A DNA stretch of 64,000 bases from the NCBI GenBank assembly GCA_963761735.1, contig CAVXHQ010000003.1:310001-374000 (forward strand), in the 5' to 3' direction. Positions within the stretch are counted from its first letter, which is position 1. Each line of letters opens with the position of its first letter. This DNA is from CAVXHQ01 sp963761735. GTDB taxonomy: Bacteria; Pseudomonadota; Alphaproteobacteria; Rhodobacterales; Rhodobacteraceae. Of the stretch, positions 17,151 to 26,430 are shown one piece after another. The notes under the pieces were generated by a model. It worked only from the letters and a program-made list of their open reading frames with translations, was not told where the DNA came from and made no database searches. Made by a program: the position numbers and the translations under genes.

Positions 17151-17351
17151 TTATCGCGCGTAGGGCATCATCGGCTTGATGATGCTCTCATCGGCCTTTG
17201 ACAATGTGGTGGTGCCGCGCGCGTTGCGCAGAAACTTGTTGCTCCGCTTGATCATGCCGTGGCGTTTGCCGGCCTGACCCGCGAGGATCCGGCCCGTGGC
17301 CGTCACCTTGAACCGCTTTTTGCAGCTCGATTTCGTCTTCATCTTGGGCAT
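17151..17351 (-). CDS. rpmI: Ribosomal protein L35
   Basis: 66 residues, start ATG 17351 with AGGAG upstream. Typical sequence: MPKMKTKSSCKKRFKVTATG, KRHGMIKRSNKFLRNARGT. It forms an operon with rplT. Longer in-frame starts reach upstream but lack L35 homology. Confidence 0.96.
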   Translation of the reverse strand: MPKMKTKSSCKKRFKVTATGRILAGQAGKRHGMIKRSNKFLRNARGTTTLSKADESIIKPMMPYAR

Positions 17352-17565
17352 TTTTTGCTCCTTGTCGTCAGAGTGAGCGCGCGACGCGGCAATGCCACAT
17401 GGCCGGACGTGCGGTGCGAGTGGCTTCTTTAGGCGGGCAGAGGCGTTTTGGCAAGCACGGATGGGGCGCCCGTCCCCCGATTCCGGCCGCCTGCGCAGAC
17501 CGGCGGGCCGCCCGCGCCCGGCGGCGCCCATTGCGCGGGACCTTTTGCAGCCCGATAGTCGCGCG

Positions 17566-18513
17566 ATGGACATTACCCTGATCAAGACCTTTCTCGAAGT
17601 GTCGAACACCGGCTCTTTCGTTGCCGCCTCGGAACGGCTGTTCGTGACGCAATCGGCGGTGTCGCTGCGGATCCAGCGACTCGAGGATAATCTCGGCAAG
17701 CCGTTGTTCGCGCGTTCCAAGGCGGGGGCAGAGCTGACACCGGCAGGGCGGGAGTTCGAGCACTACGCCCTTGCGCTGATCCGGGTCTGGCAGGAGGCGC
17801 GCCAGCAGATCGCGATTCCCGAAGGGTTCACGCAAAGTGTCAGCATCGGCGCGGAATACTCGCTCTGGCCACGGCTGGGGTTTCGCTGGATCGACGGGAT
17901 GCGCGCGCTGATGCCCGACCTGGGCATCCGCACCGAAATCGGCCGGTCCGAGCGGCTGACGCAATATCTGAGCGAAAGCGTCGTGCAGGCGGCATTGATG
18001 TACATGCCGACACTGCGTCCCGGCCTGCAGGCGGTGCGGATCCTCGAGGAAGAGCTGGTGATGGTCGCGACCTGGCAAGGCGCCGATTTCGAGGCCGCGG
18101 ATTTCGCGCGTCACTATGTATTCGTCGACTGGGGCGAGGAATTCGGCCACGCCCACGAGCGCGCCCTGCCCAATCTGACGAATCCCGGCCTGACGATGGC
18201 GCTGGGAGCGATGACCGCAGAGTTCGTGGTGAACCGAACCTCGGCGGCCTACCTTCCGGCGCGGTACATCAAGACCTATCTGGACCGAAAATTGATGCAC
18301 CTTGTTGCAGATGCGCCACGTTTTCCCTATCCGGTCTGGGCCGTGTGGCGTGACGACCTCGATCCTGCTTTGCGAAAATCCGCCGAACTGGTTTTGCGAA
18401 ATGTCGCAAAAGATGCCGAAAATGCCGGTTTCGAGGTTCTGGACGCGTTAGCAGCTATAAGTGTCGATCACGAAGTCGAGATATTGGGGGTCGATGGGGC
18501 AATTGACGAGTAA
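17566..18513 (+). CDS. LysR-family transcriptional regulator
   Basis: 315 residues from ATG 17566. The N-terminal winged helix-turn-helix (ITLIKTFLEVSNTGSFVAAS, RLFVTQSAVSLRIQRLEDNL) occupies about 3-60; the C-terminal substrate-binding domain follows, ending in an acidic tail. Divergent from rpmI-rplT, upstream of the DUF481 gene but separated by 156 bp of AT-rich sequence. Target genes and inducer are not evident. Confidence 0.9.
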   Translation: MDITLIKTFLEVSNTGSFVAASERLFVTQSAVSLRIQRLEDNLGKPLFARSKAGAELTPAGREFEHYALALIRVWQEARQQIAIPEGFTQSVSIGAEYSLWPRLGFRWIDGMRALMPDLGIRTEIGRSERLTQYLSESVVQAALMYMPTLRPGLQAVRILEEELVMVATWQGADFEAADFARHYVFVDWGEEFGHAHERALPNLTNPGLTMALGAMTAEFVVNRTSAAYLPARYIKTYLDRKLMHLVADAPRFPYPVWAVWRDDLDPALRKSAELVLRNVAKDAENAGFEVLDALAAISVDHEVEILGVDGAIDE

Positions 18514-18669
18514 ATCTGACTTCAACGCAAATAAACATGATAAATCGTTATGTATGGCAAGAGATTTTTTTAATTACTCCTCCGTAAAGTTGGGCGTAAG
18601 ACCCCCTCAGCAGACACGCCGAGGCGCTCACTCATGCCTCTCACTTCTCTTGGGGAAAGGATCCCAATC
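18514..18669 (+). promoter_or_regulatory. AT-rich leader and likely promoter of the DUF481 gene
   Basis: This intergenic stretch is far richer in A/T than its surroundings (for example the A/T run near 18565-18580). A GGAAAGGA ribosome-binding site lies about 10 bases before ATG 18670. No -35/-10 pair could be fixed with confidence. Confidence 0.4.
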
Positions 18670-19506
18670 ATGAACGTAAAACTCATCACCGCGGCCGTCG
18701 TCACCGGTTTTGTCGCCAACATGGCCGCAGCCCAGACCAGCGCGTTCGACAACCGCGGCAATGCCGAAGACGCGATTGACGACCTGGCCGACGACATCGA
18801 CGACCAGAACGAGCGTGACATCACGTTCGGCACCGACGGCCGCGACGTCGGCGACTACGGTTCGGTTTCGCTGCGGTTCTCGCAAAGCTCGACCTCCGGT
18901 AACGTCGACTCGACGGATCTGGGCGTCGGCATGCGGTACGGCTCTTTCGACGGCGTCCAGAGCTTCGACATCAACCTCGCGTTCGTCTACGGCGAAGACG
19001 ACGGCGTCGAGACCACGAACCAGCTGCTCGCCGGCATGGATTATCGCCGCAACTTCGGTCAGGCCTTCTTCGGCTACCTTCAGGCCGACATCGCGATCGA
19101 CGAACTGGCCGACGCGGTCGACGACATCGAGCAGGACATCTTCGTCGGCTTCGGCGCCGGTTACCGGATCTATAACACATCCGACCTTCAGTGGTCGGTT
19201 CAGGCAGGCCCGGGCTACCGCTATATCGAGACCGTCGGTCGCGACACCGTCGACGAAGCTGCCGCAAGCATCTCGTCGAACCTGTACTACGCCCTGTCGG
19301 ACACGATCTACATCACCAACGACACGGACGTCATCTACTCCGAGCTGCTGACCTCCGTCTCGAACGATCTGGCCGCCAACGTGTCGCTCGGCAACAACCT
19401 GTCGCTGCGCACCTCCTACACGGTGTCCTTCGACGACAAGGACGACGACATCTTCGAGGACGGCGACAGCATCCTCGGCGCCTCGATCGTCTACAACTTC
19501 AACTGA
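18670..19506 (+). CDS. DUF481/YdiY-type outer-membrane protein
   Basis: 278 residues from ATG 18670 (an upstream ATG at 18634 lacks a signal peptide start). Signal peptide NVKLITAAVVTGFVANMAAA, cleaved before QTSAF. The mature part is acidic with alternating beta strands and ends with the aromatic terminus VYNFN, as expected of a beta-barrel inserted by Bam. The family includes salt-induced proteins. Strong ribosome site, AT-rich leader and two downstream hairpins suggest high expression. Function is unknown. Confidence 0.8.
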   Translation: MNVKLITAAVVTGFVANMAAAQTSAFDNRGNAEDAIDDLADDIDDQNERDITFGTDGRDVGDYGSVSLRFSQSSTSGNVDSTDLGVGMRYGSFDGVQSFDINLAFVYGEDDGVETTNQLLAGMDYRRNFGQAFFGYLQADIAIDELADAVDDIEQDIFVGFGAGYRIYNTSDLQWSVQAGPGYRYIETVGRDTVDEAAASISSNLYYALSDTIYITNDTDVIYSELLTSVSNDLAANVSLGNNLSLRTSYTVSFDDKDDDIFEDGDSILGASIVYNFN

Positions 19507-19514
19507 TATTCCTT

Positions 19515-19540
19515 CGCCCCGCCGCAATCGCGGTGGGGCG
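19515..19540 (+). terminator. Hairpin after the DUF481 gene
   Basis: CGCCCCGCCGC-AATC-GCGGTGGGGCG with one G-T pair, 8 bp after the stop. No T-run, so it may stabilise the mRNA end rather than terminate. Confidence 0.4.
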
Positions 19541-19814
19541 GCCGATCTCTCCATATCGCGTGTGCCAGTCCAGCTTTGCGGTCGGAAACCTCCGCCGGGC
19601 CCCTCGAGACACATGATCTGGATAGGAAAGGGCGGCTTCGGCCGCCCTTTTTCGTGGCGCAAAGGCATCGGCAGGCCCGTCGCCGGACGTTATCCGGCAG
19701 CGCCGCGCCGGTGAATTTCACACCCGATCTTTGGCGGATGCCGACCCTCGGGATCAGACTGTCCCCCGGCGCACGCCAGCACAGGCAGCGAGGGCGCCCT
19801 CGAGAATATTTCCA
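19541..19814. other. Intergenic, only a terminator seen
   Basis: The stretch between the DUF481 gene and the VOC gene holds the terminator at 19627-19653 and no credible open frame. Confidence 0.5.
19627..19653 (+). terminator. Strong Rho-independent terminator
   Basis: AAAGGGCGGC-TTCG-GCCGCCCTTT followed by TT; the UUCG tetraloop and 10-bp stem are classic. It lies 120 bp after the DUF481 gene and ends that transcript. Confidence 0.85.
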
Positions 19815-20250
19815 ATGACCGATCCTGCCGCCAAAACTGCCGCAACCCCGCAGACGAAAACGCTCTTCACAGCCGATCCTGCGGTATCCGCCGCGTTCTG
19901 CGCGGCCCTCCCGTCAACGGAACAGGTGTTCCCGATGACGACAGCGTCATCTTTCACGCGGGCGATACAATGATAGATCTGTCGCGGCACGCGGCGGTCG
20001 ATGCGCCTATCGCGCCGGCGAAAATGGCACCGCAGGGCATCCGCGCGATCGAGACTCTGGGGGTCGGGGGGTGGACGATGTCGATGCTGCCTGTGCCCAT
20101 CTGGCCAGACGCGGGATCACACCGCTCAACGGACCGATGGATCGCCCGTCGGGCATCCGCACCGCCAGCTTTCAGAACCCGTCGGGACACATTCGGGAAC
20201 CGGCGCGGCCCCTGCCCCGCGACGGTCCGGACGGCGCGGCACTCAGTTGA
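19815..20250 (+). pseudogene. VOC/glyoxalase-family protein, two frame breaks
   Basis: Three frames read in succession give one VOC-fold protein: TKTLFTADPAVSAAFCAALP, then DDDSVIFHAGDTMIDLSRHA, then VDDVDAACAHLARRGITPLN with NPSGHIREPARP at the end. One base is missing at CCC (19931-19933) and one in a run of six G (20066-20071). With both restored the product is 145 residues, a normal single-module length. VOC proteins are metal-dependent lyases, isomerases or resistance proteins. Either two homopolymer errors or a decaying gene. The stop overlaps the end of the convergent membrane-protein gene by 8 bp. Confidence 0.7.
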
Positions 20251-20467
20251 TGTAGCGGCCGACGACGTTCACGAAAACATCCGGTATGCCCGAAATCGAA
20301 TAGCCCGTCGGTTTGTTGTAGATGGCGATGGACATCAGGCCACCGCCGATCAGAATCATGATCGCGGCGGCACGAGGCGCGCGGCCTTCCGAAAAGGCCG
20401 AGATGATCGCGGGGACGCTGAAACCGACGACAAGTATCCCGATGACGAAGAAAAGATCCGGATCCAT
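20243..20467 (-). CDS. Small membrane protein of unknown function
   Basis: 74 residues from ATG 20467 with two hydrophobic helices (DLFFVIGILVVGFSVPAIIS and APRAAAIMILIGGGLMSIAI). It lies 38 bp downstream of pyk on the same strand. No named family is recognised; the repeated placement after pyk in relatives would need checking. Confidence 0.6.
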   Translation of the reverse strand: MDPDLFFVIGILVVGFSVPAIISAFSEGRAPRAAAIMILIGGGLMSIAIYNKPTGYSISGIPDVFVNVVGRYIN

Positions 20468-20505
20468 TGCGTACCTTTGATGATATTTCGTTCGCCAGCC
20501 ATAGG

Positions 20506-21955
20506 CTACTCCGGATCGGCGGGCAAAATCAAACTTTCGTCGCAGGGCGCGACGCGCAGGATATTGGTCGAACCGGGCGTGTTGAACGGCACACCGGCGG
20601 TCACGACGACAAGGTCGTCTTTTGTGGCCAGGCCTTCGTCTATCGCCGCCTTTACCGCCGCAAGGACCGCGTGTTTGAACCGGTCGACAGCGCCGGTGAC
20701 GACGCAGTTGCAGCCCCACGACAGCACCAGACGCCGCGCCGTCCGTACCTCGGACGTCAGCGCGACGATCGGCACGCGGGGCCGTTCGCGGCTGACCAGC
20801 AGGGCCGTCGTGCCGCGCTGCGAAAAACAGCAGATGGCGGCGACCGAGGTCGTCTCGGCAATCTCGCGCGCGGCGGCGACGATGCCATCGGCCACGCTCT
20901 CGCGCTTGGCGCTGCGGGTGGATTCGATGATCTGGGTATAGGTCGGATCCGCCTCGACCTCCTGGGCGACGTTGCTCATCGTCGTCACCGCCTCGATCGG
21001 GAACGATCCGGCGGCGGACTTCTGCGGACAGCATGATCGCGTCGGCGCCCTCGTAAATCGCGGTTGCAACGTCGGATACCTCGGCGCGCGTCGGCATCGG
21101 GCTTTCGATCATGCTCTCGAGCATTTGCGTCGCCACGATCACCGGTTTCGCCGCTACCCGGCATTTGCGCACGAGGCGCTTCTGGATCGGCGGCACGTTT
21201 TGTACCGGCAATTCGACGCCAAGGTCGCCACGCGCGACCATGATGCCGTCCGATACCTTGAGGATCTCGTCGAACATCTTCACCGCATTCGGTTTTTCGA
21301 TCTTCGACATGATGAACGCGCGGCCCTTTGCCAGCGCGCGCGCCTCTTCGACGTCCGCCGGACGCTGCACGAACGACAGCGCGAGCCAGTCGATGCCCAG
21401 TTCGCACACGAATTCGAGGTCTTTGCGGTCCTTGTCCGACAGCGCGGCCAGCGGCAGCACCACGTCCGGCACGTTCACGCCTTTGCGGTTGGAAATGACA
21501 CCGCCGACGACGACCTCGCAATCGGCGAAATCGGCGCCGCAGTCCTTGACCCGCAGCTTGATCTTGCCGTCGTTGACCAGCAGGTGCGCGCCGGGCTCGA
21601 GCGCGTCGAAAATCTCGCGGTGCGGCAGTTGCACGCGGGTTGCGTCGCCCGGCGCATCCGACAGATCGAGGCGGAACGGCGCGCCGACAGACAGATCCTC
21701 GCCTTCGTCGTTGGCGAACACGCCGACGCGCAGTTTCGGCCCCTGAAGATCGGCGAGAATGGCGATGGGCGTGCCCAGATCGGCCTCGAGCTTGCGGATC
21801 ATCGCGTGACGTTCGGCGATTTCGGGATGGCTTCCGTGGCTCATGTTCAGGCGGAACACGTCGGCACCCGCCTCGTGCAGCTTGTGCAGCATCTCGTAGG
21901 TGTTCGAGGCGGGACCCAGAGTGGCCACGATCTTGACATTGCGGTGGCGTCTCAT
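20506..21955 (-). CDS. pyk: Pyruvate kinase, one frame break
   Basis: Converts phosphoenolpyruvate and ADP to pyruvate and ATP. ATG 21955 starts MRRHRNVKIVATLGPASNTY; the catalytic MSKIEKPNAV and MVARGDLGVE segments are present. At about 21021 one extra base breaks EGADAIMLSAES, and the other frame continues AAGSFPIEAVTTMSNVAQEV to the end DESLILPADPE. Removing it gives 482 residues, full length. The break is probably a consensus error. A LacI-type half-palindrome at 22077-22090 lies upstream. Confidence 0.92.
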
Positions 21956-22076
21956 AGGTCTGTTCCTCTTGCGAATTGGCCCTTGGCACCTGATAAGGCG
22001 GGGCGCTGAATTAGGCGGAGCCATATGGCGTCCAGAGTGGCGTCGGGCGTCCGGTTCGGGCGGCGTCGGGATGGTC

Positions 22077-22090
22077 TGTTACCGCTAACC
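22077..22090. promoter_or_regulatory. Possible LacI-type operator upstream of pyk
   Basis: TGTTACCGCTAACC has GTTA/TAAC half-sites around a CCGC centre, resembling the two stronger sites near pckA (TGTTAGCGCCAACA, TGTTTGCGCCAACA). It lies about 120 bp before pyk. A shared regulator such as CceR is inferred only. Confidence 0.3.
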
Positions 22091-22201
22091 TTCGGGGTTG
22101 CGCCCTTATTGCCCAATTCCCCGAAGGCGGCAACCTGCCGCACGGATGAAACGGAACCCCGCGCGCGGCGGCAAACCACCGGCGCCCAGATTTGAGGCAG
22201 G

Positions 22202-23122
22202 ATGCAGATGAACAGCGACGCCGCACCGCGCAGGACGCAGGCCGCAGGCATGCAAAGCGATGCGGCAGGTTTCGACGCGACCGATGCGGCGTATTCGGAC
22301 GCGACGGACGCGGACTTGTCCATTGCGACCGATGCGGGCTTTTCCGATGCGACCGATGCGGTCTTTTCCAATGCGACCGATGCGGTCGACATCACCGGCG
22401 CCGACAGGTCCGGGCGCTGGCTCATAAGCTGCGACCACGCGACAAACCGGGTGCCGGACTGGCTGGCCGCATCGGCAGGGCCGACCCTCGGCCTCGATCC
22501 CGCCGACATGCACCGCCACATCGCCTGGGATATCGGCGCACTGGGATTTGCGCAGGCGTTGGGGCTGGCGCTGGACGGGCCGGTCATCGCCTCGCGGTTT
22601 TCGCGTCTGGTGATCGATCCGAACCGGGGCGAGGACGATCCGACCCTGCTGATGAAATTGTATGACGGCACGATCATTCCCGGCAACCGGTACGCGGACG
22701 ACGCCGACCGGAACATGCGCCTCGACCGGCTGCACCGGCCCTATCACGCGGCCTACGCCGGCCTTGCCGCCAGACGCCGGGACACGGTGATCGTCGCGGT
22801 CCACAGTTTTACGCCGCAACTGGCCGGCCGGCCGCCCCGCCCCTGGGACATCGCCATCCTGCACAGTCCGCGCGACAGTCGCCTCGCGGTGCCGCTGATC
22901 GCCCGGCTGCGCGCCGAGCCGGACCTTACCGTCGGTGACAACGCGCCCTATACGGGCCATCTGCCCGGCGATGCCATCGACCGTCACGCCCTTGGGCCCG
23001 GTCGGGCGAACGTCCTCATAGAACTGCGTCAGGATCTGATCGCCGCACCCTTGCAGCAACAGGCCTGGGCCGACCGCCTTGCACCGATCCTTACCGAAAT
23101 ACTGGAGGCCAGCGGCCTGTGA
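22202..23122 (+). CDS. N-formylglutamate amidohydrolase family protein with N-terminal repeats
   Basis: 306 residues. The catalytic domain (about 72-300) matches the FGase family: WLISCDHATNRVPDW, HIAWDIGALGFAQALGLAL, SRFSRLVIDPNRGEDDPTLL, VIVAVHSFTPQL and the ending RANVLIELRQDLIA. FGases release formate and glutamate in histidine breakdown; relatives in this clade act on other N-formyl substrates. Residues 24-63 are five 8-residue repeats of the form SDATDAxx, unusual for the family and encoded by a 24-bp minisatellite. The stop overlaps the next start (GTGA at 23119). Confidence 0.8.
   Translation: MQMNSDAAPRRTQAAGMQSDAAGFDATDAAYSDATDADLSIATDAGFSDATDAVFSNATDAVDITGADRSGRWLISCDHATNRVPDWLAASAGPTLGLDPADMHRHIAWDIGALGFAQALGLALDGPVIASRFSRLVIDPNRGEDDPTLLMKLYDGTIIPGNRYADDADRNMRLDRLHRPYHAAYAGLAARRRDTVIVAVHSFTPQLAGRPPRPWDIAILHSPRDSRLAVPLIARLRAEPDLTVGDNAPYTGHLPGDAIDRHALGPGRANVLIELRQDLIAAPLQQQAWADRLAPILTEILEASGL
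22271..22390 (+). repeat. Five 24-bp tandem repeats inside the FGase gene
   Basis: Units begin at 22271, 22295, 22319, 22343 and 22367, each containing GCGACCGATGCGG or a close variant. The period is a multiple of three, so copy-number change would keep the frame. Confidence 0.85.
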
Positions 23123-24177
23123 CCGAAAACACCCCCCCCTTCCGTGCCGCGATCTTCGATCTCGACGGCACACTGATCGACAGCGAGCGGCTGATGGTCG
23201 ACGCGGCGGTCGCGGCGCTGGTATCGCTCGGCCTGCCGCCGCGCCGCGACCTGTTCGACGCGCTGGTCGGCGTGGTCGAGGATCCGGGCCACCCGACGCT
23301 TGTGGCGGCCTTCGGCGATGCCTTCGATGTCGAGGCCTTCGATGCGGCATGGGTCCGCGCGGCGGGGCCGATGTTTGCCGCCGACATTCCGCACCGGCCC
23401 GGCGCGCGCGAGTTGCTCGAAACGCTGCGCGATCTGGGCGTGCCCTGCGCGCTGGCCACGAATTCGACGACCGCATCGGCGCATTCGAAACTCGGTGCTG
23501 CGGGTCTCGACGGGTATTTCGGCCCCGGCACGGTCATCGGGCGCGACGCGGTTGCCGCCCCCAAACCGGCGCCCGACATGTTTCTGGCCGCCGCCCGGGT
23601 GCTGGGCGTGCCGCCCGCGCAGTGCCTTGTATTCGAGGACAGCGATACCGGCGTCGCCGCCGCCGTTGCCGCCGGTATGGCCGTGGTGCAGGTTCCCGAT
23701 CAAAGCCCTGCCAAGACCGACGCCGCAACGCTGATCGCCGCGGATCTGGCCGCCGGGGCCGTGGCGCTCGGCCTGATCCCGGCCGCACCGCCTTATCCAC
23801 AGGCCGCCCTTCCTCCCACCGGCCGCCCTTCTTCCCACAGGACAGACCCGATGACCGACACACCCCCCGCCATTTCACCGCAGATGCAGCTTGAACTCGA
23901 CGCCGCCGCGTTTCGCCGCCTGCGCGCGCACCTGATGGACGACCGGCCCGAGGTGCAGAACATCGACCTGATGAACCTTGCCGGGTTCTGCCGCAATTGC
24001 CTGAGCCGCTGGGTGCAGGAGGCCGCCGCAGAGCGCGGCATCGAGATGAGCAAGGAGGCCGCGCGCGAGGCCTTGTACGGAATGCCGTTCGCCGACTGGA
24101 AAGCGCTGCATCAGACGGACGCCACCCCCGCGACGCAGGCCGCCTTTGACGAGAGCCATCCCGAAAAGGGCGCATGA
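23119..24177 (+). CDS. HAD hydrolase fused in frame to a DUF1244 protein
   Basis: 352 codons. Residues 1-225 are a HAD-type phosphatase (AIFDLDGTLIDSE nucleophile motif, LATNSTT motif II, KPAPDMF motif III, VFEDSDTG motif IV), resembling phosphoglycolate or beta-phosphoglucomutase-like enzymes. A Pro-rich linker follows. From residue 245 (ATG 23851, with AGGA upstream) the sequence is a complete DUF1244 protein (FRRLRAHLMDD, LAGFCRNCLSRWVQEA, YGMPFADWKALHQ). In another frame a TGA at 23852-23854 would overlap that ATG. So these are probably two genes joined by an indel in the linker. GTG 23119 overlaps the FGase stop. Confidence 0.75.
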   Translation: MTENTPPFRAAIFDLDGTLIDSERLMVDAAVAALVSLGLPPRRDLFDALVGVVEDPGHPTLVAAFGDAFDVEAFDAAWVRAAGPMFAADIPHRPGARELLETLRDLGVPCALATNSTTASAHSKLGAAGLDGYFGPGTVIGRDAVAAPKPAPDMFLAAARVLGVPPAQCLVFEDSDTGVAAAVAAGMAVVQVPDQSPAKTDAATLIAADLAAGAVALGLIPAAPPYPQAALPPTGRPSSHRTDPMTDTPPAISPQMQLELDAAAFRRLRAHLMDDRPEVQNIDLMNLAGFCRNCLSRWVQEAAAERGIEMSKEAAREALYGMPFADWKALHQTDATPATQAAFDESHPEKGA

Positions 24178-24461
24178 CCGGAGGCGGACTATGGCGGCAC
24201 GCGCCCCGGCAAGTCGGAACACGGCGAAGTCCCGCGCGGCGAACATGGACGACAATGGCGAAAACCAAGGCTGACTGTCGCCGGTTTTGCCGCGCGGATC
24301 GACGTTCGTCGCTGATTTGTTGACACGACGGTACCGGCGGCCCCAGATCACAATTAACCAATCCTGTCGTACCGCGTGGCGCGGTGCCGGTACGGTCCGA
24401 CCGGCCAGACGGCGGCCGATTGCGGGGCCACACCGCCCCGGCGAGCGTCAAGGAGGGCGTC

Positions 24462-26363
24462 GTGGCGACACACCGTTCCGATCCAGCAGCCCGGCACCGA
24501 ACCTCCGGGCACCGGTTCTTGCCGGGCGTATCCGTCCGGGGCACCGCAATGGCATGCTGCCTTGTCGCGGTCGTGATGGGCGCGGCAAGCGCCACCGGCC
24601 AGCCCGCGGAAACCGATGCACCGCCGGTGCCGTCTGACGCCGCCGTGGCGCCGATCCTGCCCCCGCCTGCGTCCGCAAATGCTCCGGACATTGCCGTCAC
24701 CACACCCTCCGGGACGGCGCCCGCGTCACGATCCCCCGGGACGCCCCCCCTGTCCGTGCCCCCCGCAAGCGGCGCGGTCAGCGACATCGACGTTTCGGCC
24801 CCACCAGAGGATGTCCGTCAGGCGGTGCCCGCCGCCGCGCCGCAAAGCGCCGCCCCCGCGCAACCGCCTGTGCCAGCGGCCACTTCCCTGCCCCGCGACG
24901 CCACCGCGTCGCAACCGGAGCCTCCACGCGCCACTGCGTCGCAACCTGCCCGTCCTGACGCCGCCGCGCCGCAACCGCAGACACTGCCTCTCGATCCGGT
25001 GGGACAGGCGTCCGCCACCGAAACCGCGCCTCCGGCGTTTCCCCTCACCGGTCGCCTGCTTGCCTTCAACCACATCGCACGCGCGGCATCGGACCTTGCC
25101 GGTGACGCCCTGCGCGCGTATCTGCCCCTTCCCGCTCTGCCGTCGATTGCCGACACGACGGCGGCCTTCCTCAAAAACCGTCTCCCGCTGCCCAACCCGG
25201 TCGAGAGTGCCACCGCCTTCGTCCTGCGCGTCGTTGCCGGTCTGCCCGTTTCAGCTCAGGTCCGGTCCGGTGCGGTGCTGCCGATTGATCTTGCAGCCCT
25301 TTTACCGGCAGGTCTGACCGATGCCGTCGCCCTGTTGCAAAGCGCCGACGTCACCCGGTTTACCGGGCGTTTGTCGCCATTGCTGATCCCGCTGGCGATG
25401 TTTCTCACGCTGCTCACAACATGGCGCGCCTCTTTCGCCGGGGCGCGGAGCCCGGCGCACGATCTACGATCGACGCCTCCGCGCGTGCAGCCCCGCACCG
25501 GGGCCGCACGCAACGTTCCCGCCCTGTCGCCAGTCTCTCCGAACGCCGGGACCCGGACCGATCACCCCGAGGGTCTGCCACAGCGCGCCCGGGACCGCTG
25601 GACCGACGCCGCGCCTTTGATCGCGATACCAGCGGACGCGGACCCGGACATTCCGGCACCGGACGATGCAGCGCCACAGCGCACGGCAGAACCCGGCGCA
25701 CCCGGAACGGCGTTGCCGCTGGTTGCGGTGGACGAAGGCCCCGTATTTCCCGACACGGTCGGGACACAGACGACACCGCCCCGGGACGACCCTCTGGGCC
25801 GTCTGCTTGCCGCGCCCGGGGCCGATGACCTGCCGCCGTTCCGCCCCGGCGCCGATCCTCCGCTGATGCTTGACGGCCTTGCCGCAGACGAGGTTCTGAC
25901 GATCCTCCTCTCGACCCCCGAAACCGGATCCCGGACAGGGACAGTCCCCGAGATTTCCCTCGTGCCGTCGGCGAAAGGGGGTGCAACCCGTGTGTTTCTG
26001 GGCGCCGATTGCATCGCCGTCGTCACCGGTCAAGCGGCACTCGGTCTCGACCAGATCACGGTGATCTTTGTCGCACAGGATAAGCTGGCGGATCCTGTAC
26101 CCCTCGCATCCGAACCGGTCGCACGAGCGGCCGCGCAACCCGCGCAACCCGCGCGGGACGCGCGGCGGCGGGCGACGGTTTCAGCCGCAAAAGAGGAGCG
26201 TTCAGACAACAAGACCGCACAGCAGACCCCGTCTTTCGACGAGATAACCTTCGATCTGGACGCCGCGCCAGCGGATGAAACCACCGCGGCCGGCGCAAAG
26301 CGGGACTCGGCAACGCCGGACGCCCTGCCCGCCGTTCTCAGCCGCCGGTCCCGGCGCGACTAG
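24462..26363 (+). CDS. Long Pro/Ala-rich exported protein of unknown function
   Basis: 633 residues from GTG 24462, chosen for the AAGGAGG site 6 bases upstream. A long polar N-region leads to a hydrophobic stretch (GTAMACCLVAVVMGAASATG) that looks like a signal peptide. Residues about 45-185 are low-complexity Pro/Ala/Thr; a hydrophobic segment near 305-320 (LSPLLIPLAMFLTLLTTW) may span the membrane. Near the C-terminus GGATRVFLGADCIAVVTGQA resembles closing segments of calcium-repeat proteins. No family is recognised. Strong GC3 bias makes other frames open too, so the gene is likely but not certain. Confidence 0.55.
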   Translation: MATHRSDPAARHRTSGHRFLPGVSVRGTAMACCLVAVVMGAASATGQPAETDAPPVPSDAAVAPILPPPASANAPDIAVTTPSGTAPASRSPGTPPLSVPPASGAVSDIDVSAPPEDVRQAVPAAAPQSAAPAQPPVPAATSLPRDATASQPEPPRATASQPARPDAAAPQPQTLPLDPVGQASATETAPPAFPLTGRLLAFNHIARAASDLAGDALRAYLPLPALPSIADTTAAFLKNRLPLPNPVESATAFVLRVVAGLPVSAQVRSGAVLPIDLAALLPAGLTDAVALLQSADVTRFTGRLSPLLIPLAMFLTLLTTWRASFAGARSPAHDLRSTPPRVQPRTGAARNVPALSPVSPNAGTRTDHPEGLPQRARDRWTDAAPLIAIPADADPDIPAPDDAAPQRTAEPGAPGTALPLVAVDEGPVFPDTVGTQTTPPRDDPLGRLLAAPGADDLPPFRPGADPPLMLDGLAADEVLTILLSTPETGSRTGTVPEISLVPSAKGGATRVFLGADCIAVVTGQAALGLDQITVIFVAQDKLADPVPLASEPVARAAAQPAQPARDARRRATVSAAKEERSDNKTAQQTPSFDEITFDLDAAPADETTAAGAKRDSATPDALPAVLSRRSRRD

Positions 26364-26430
26364 CGCCCGGTTCTGCGCCCATAATCGGCTCTGACGAATT
26401 ACGACGCCGGGTCTCCCCCGACCGAAGACA

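Noticed and set aside
22271..22390. Tandem repeats considered as a CRISPR array
   Set aside because: Units are directly adjacent without spacers and are in frame inside a coding region.
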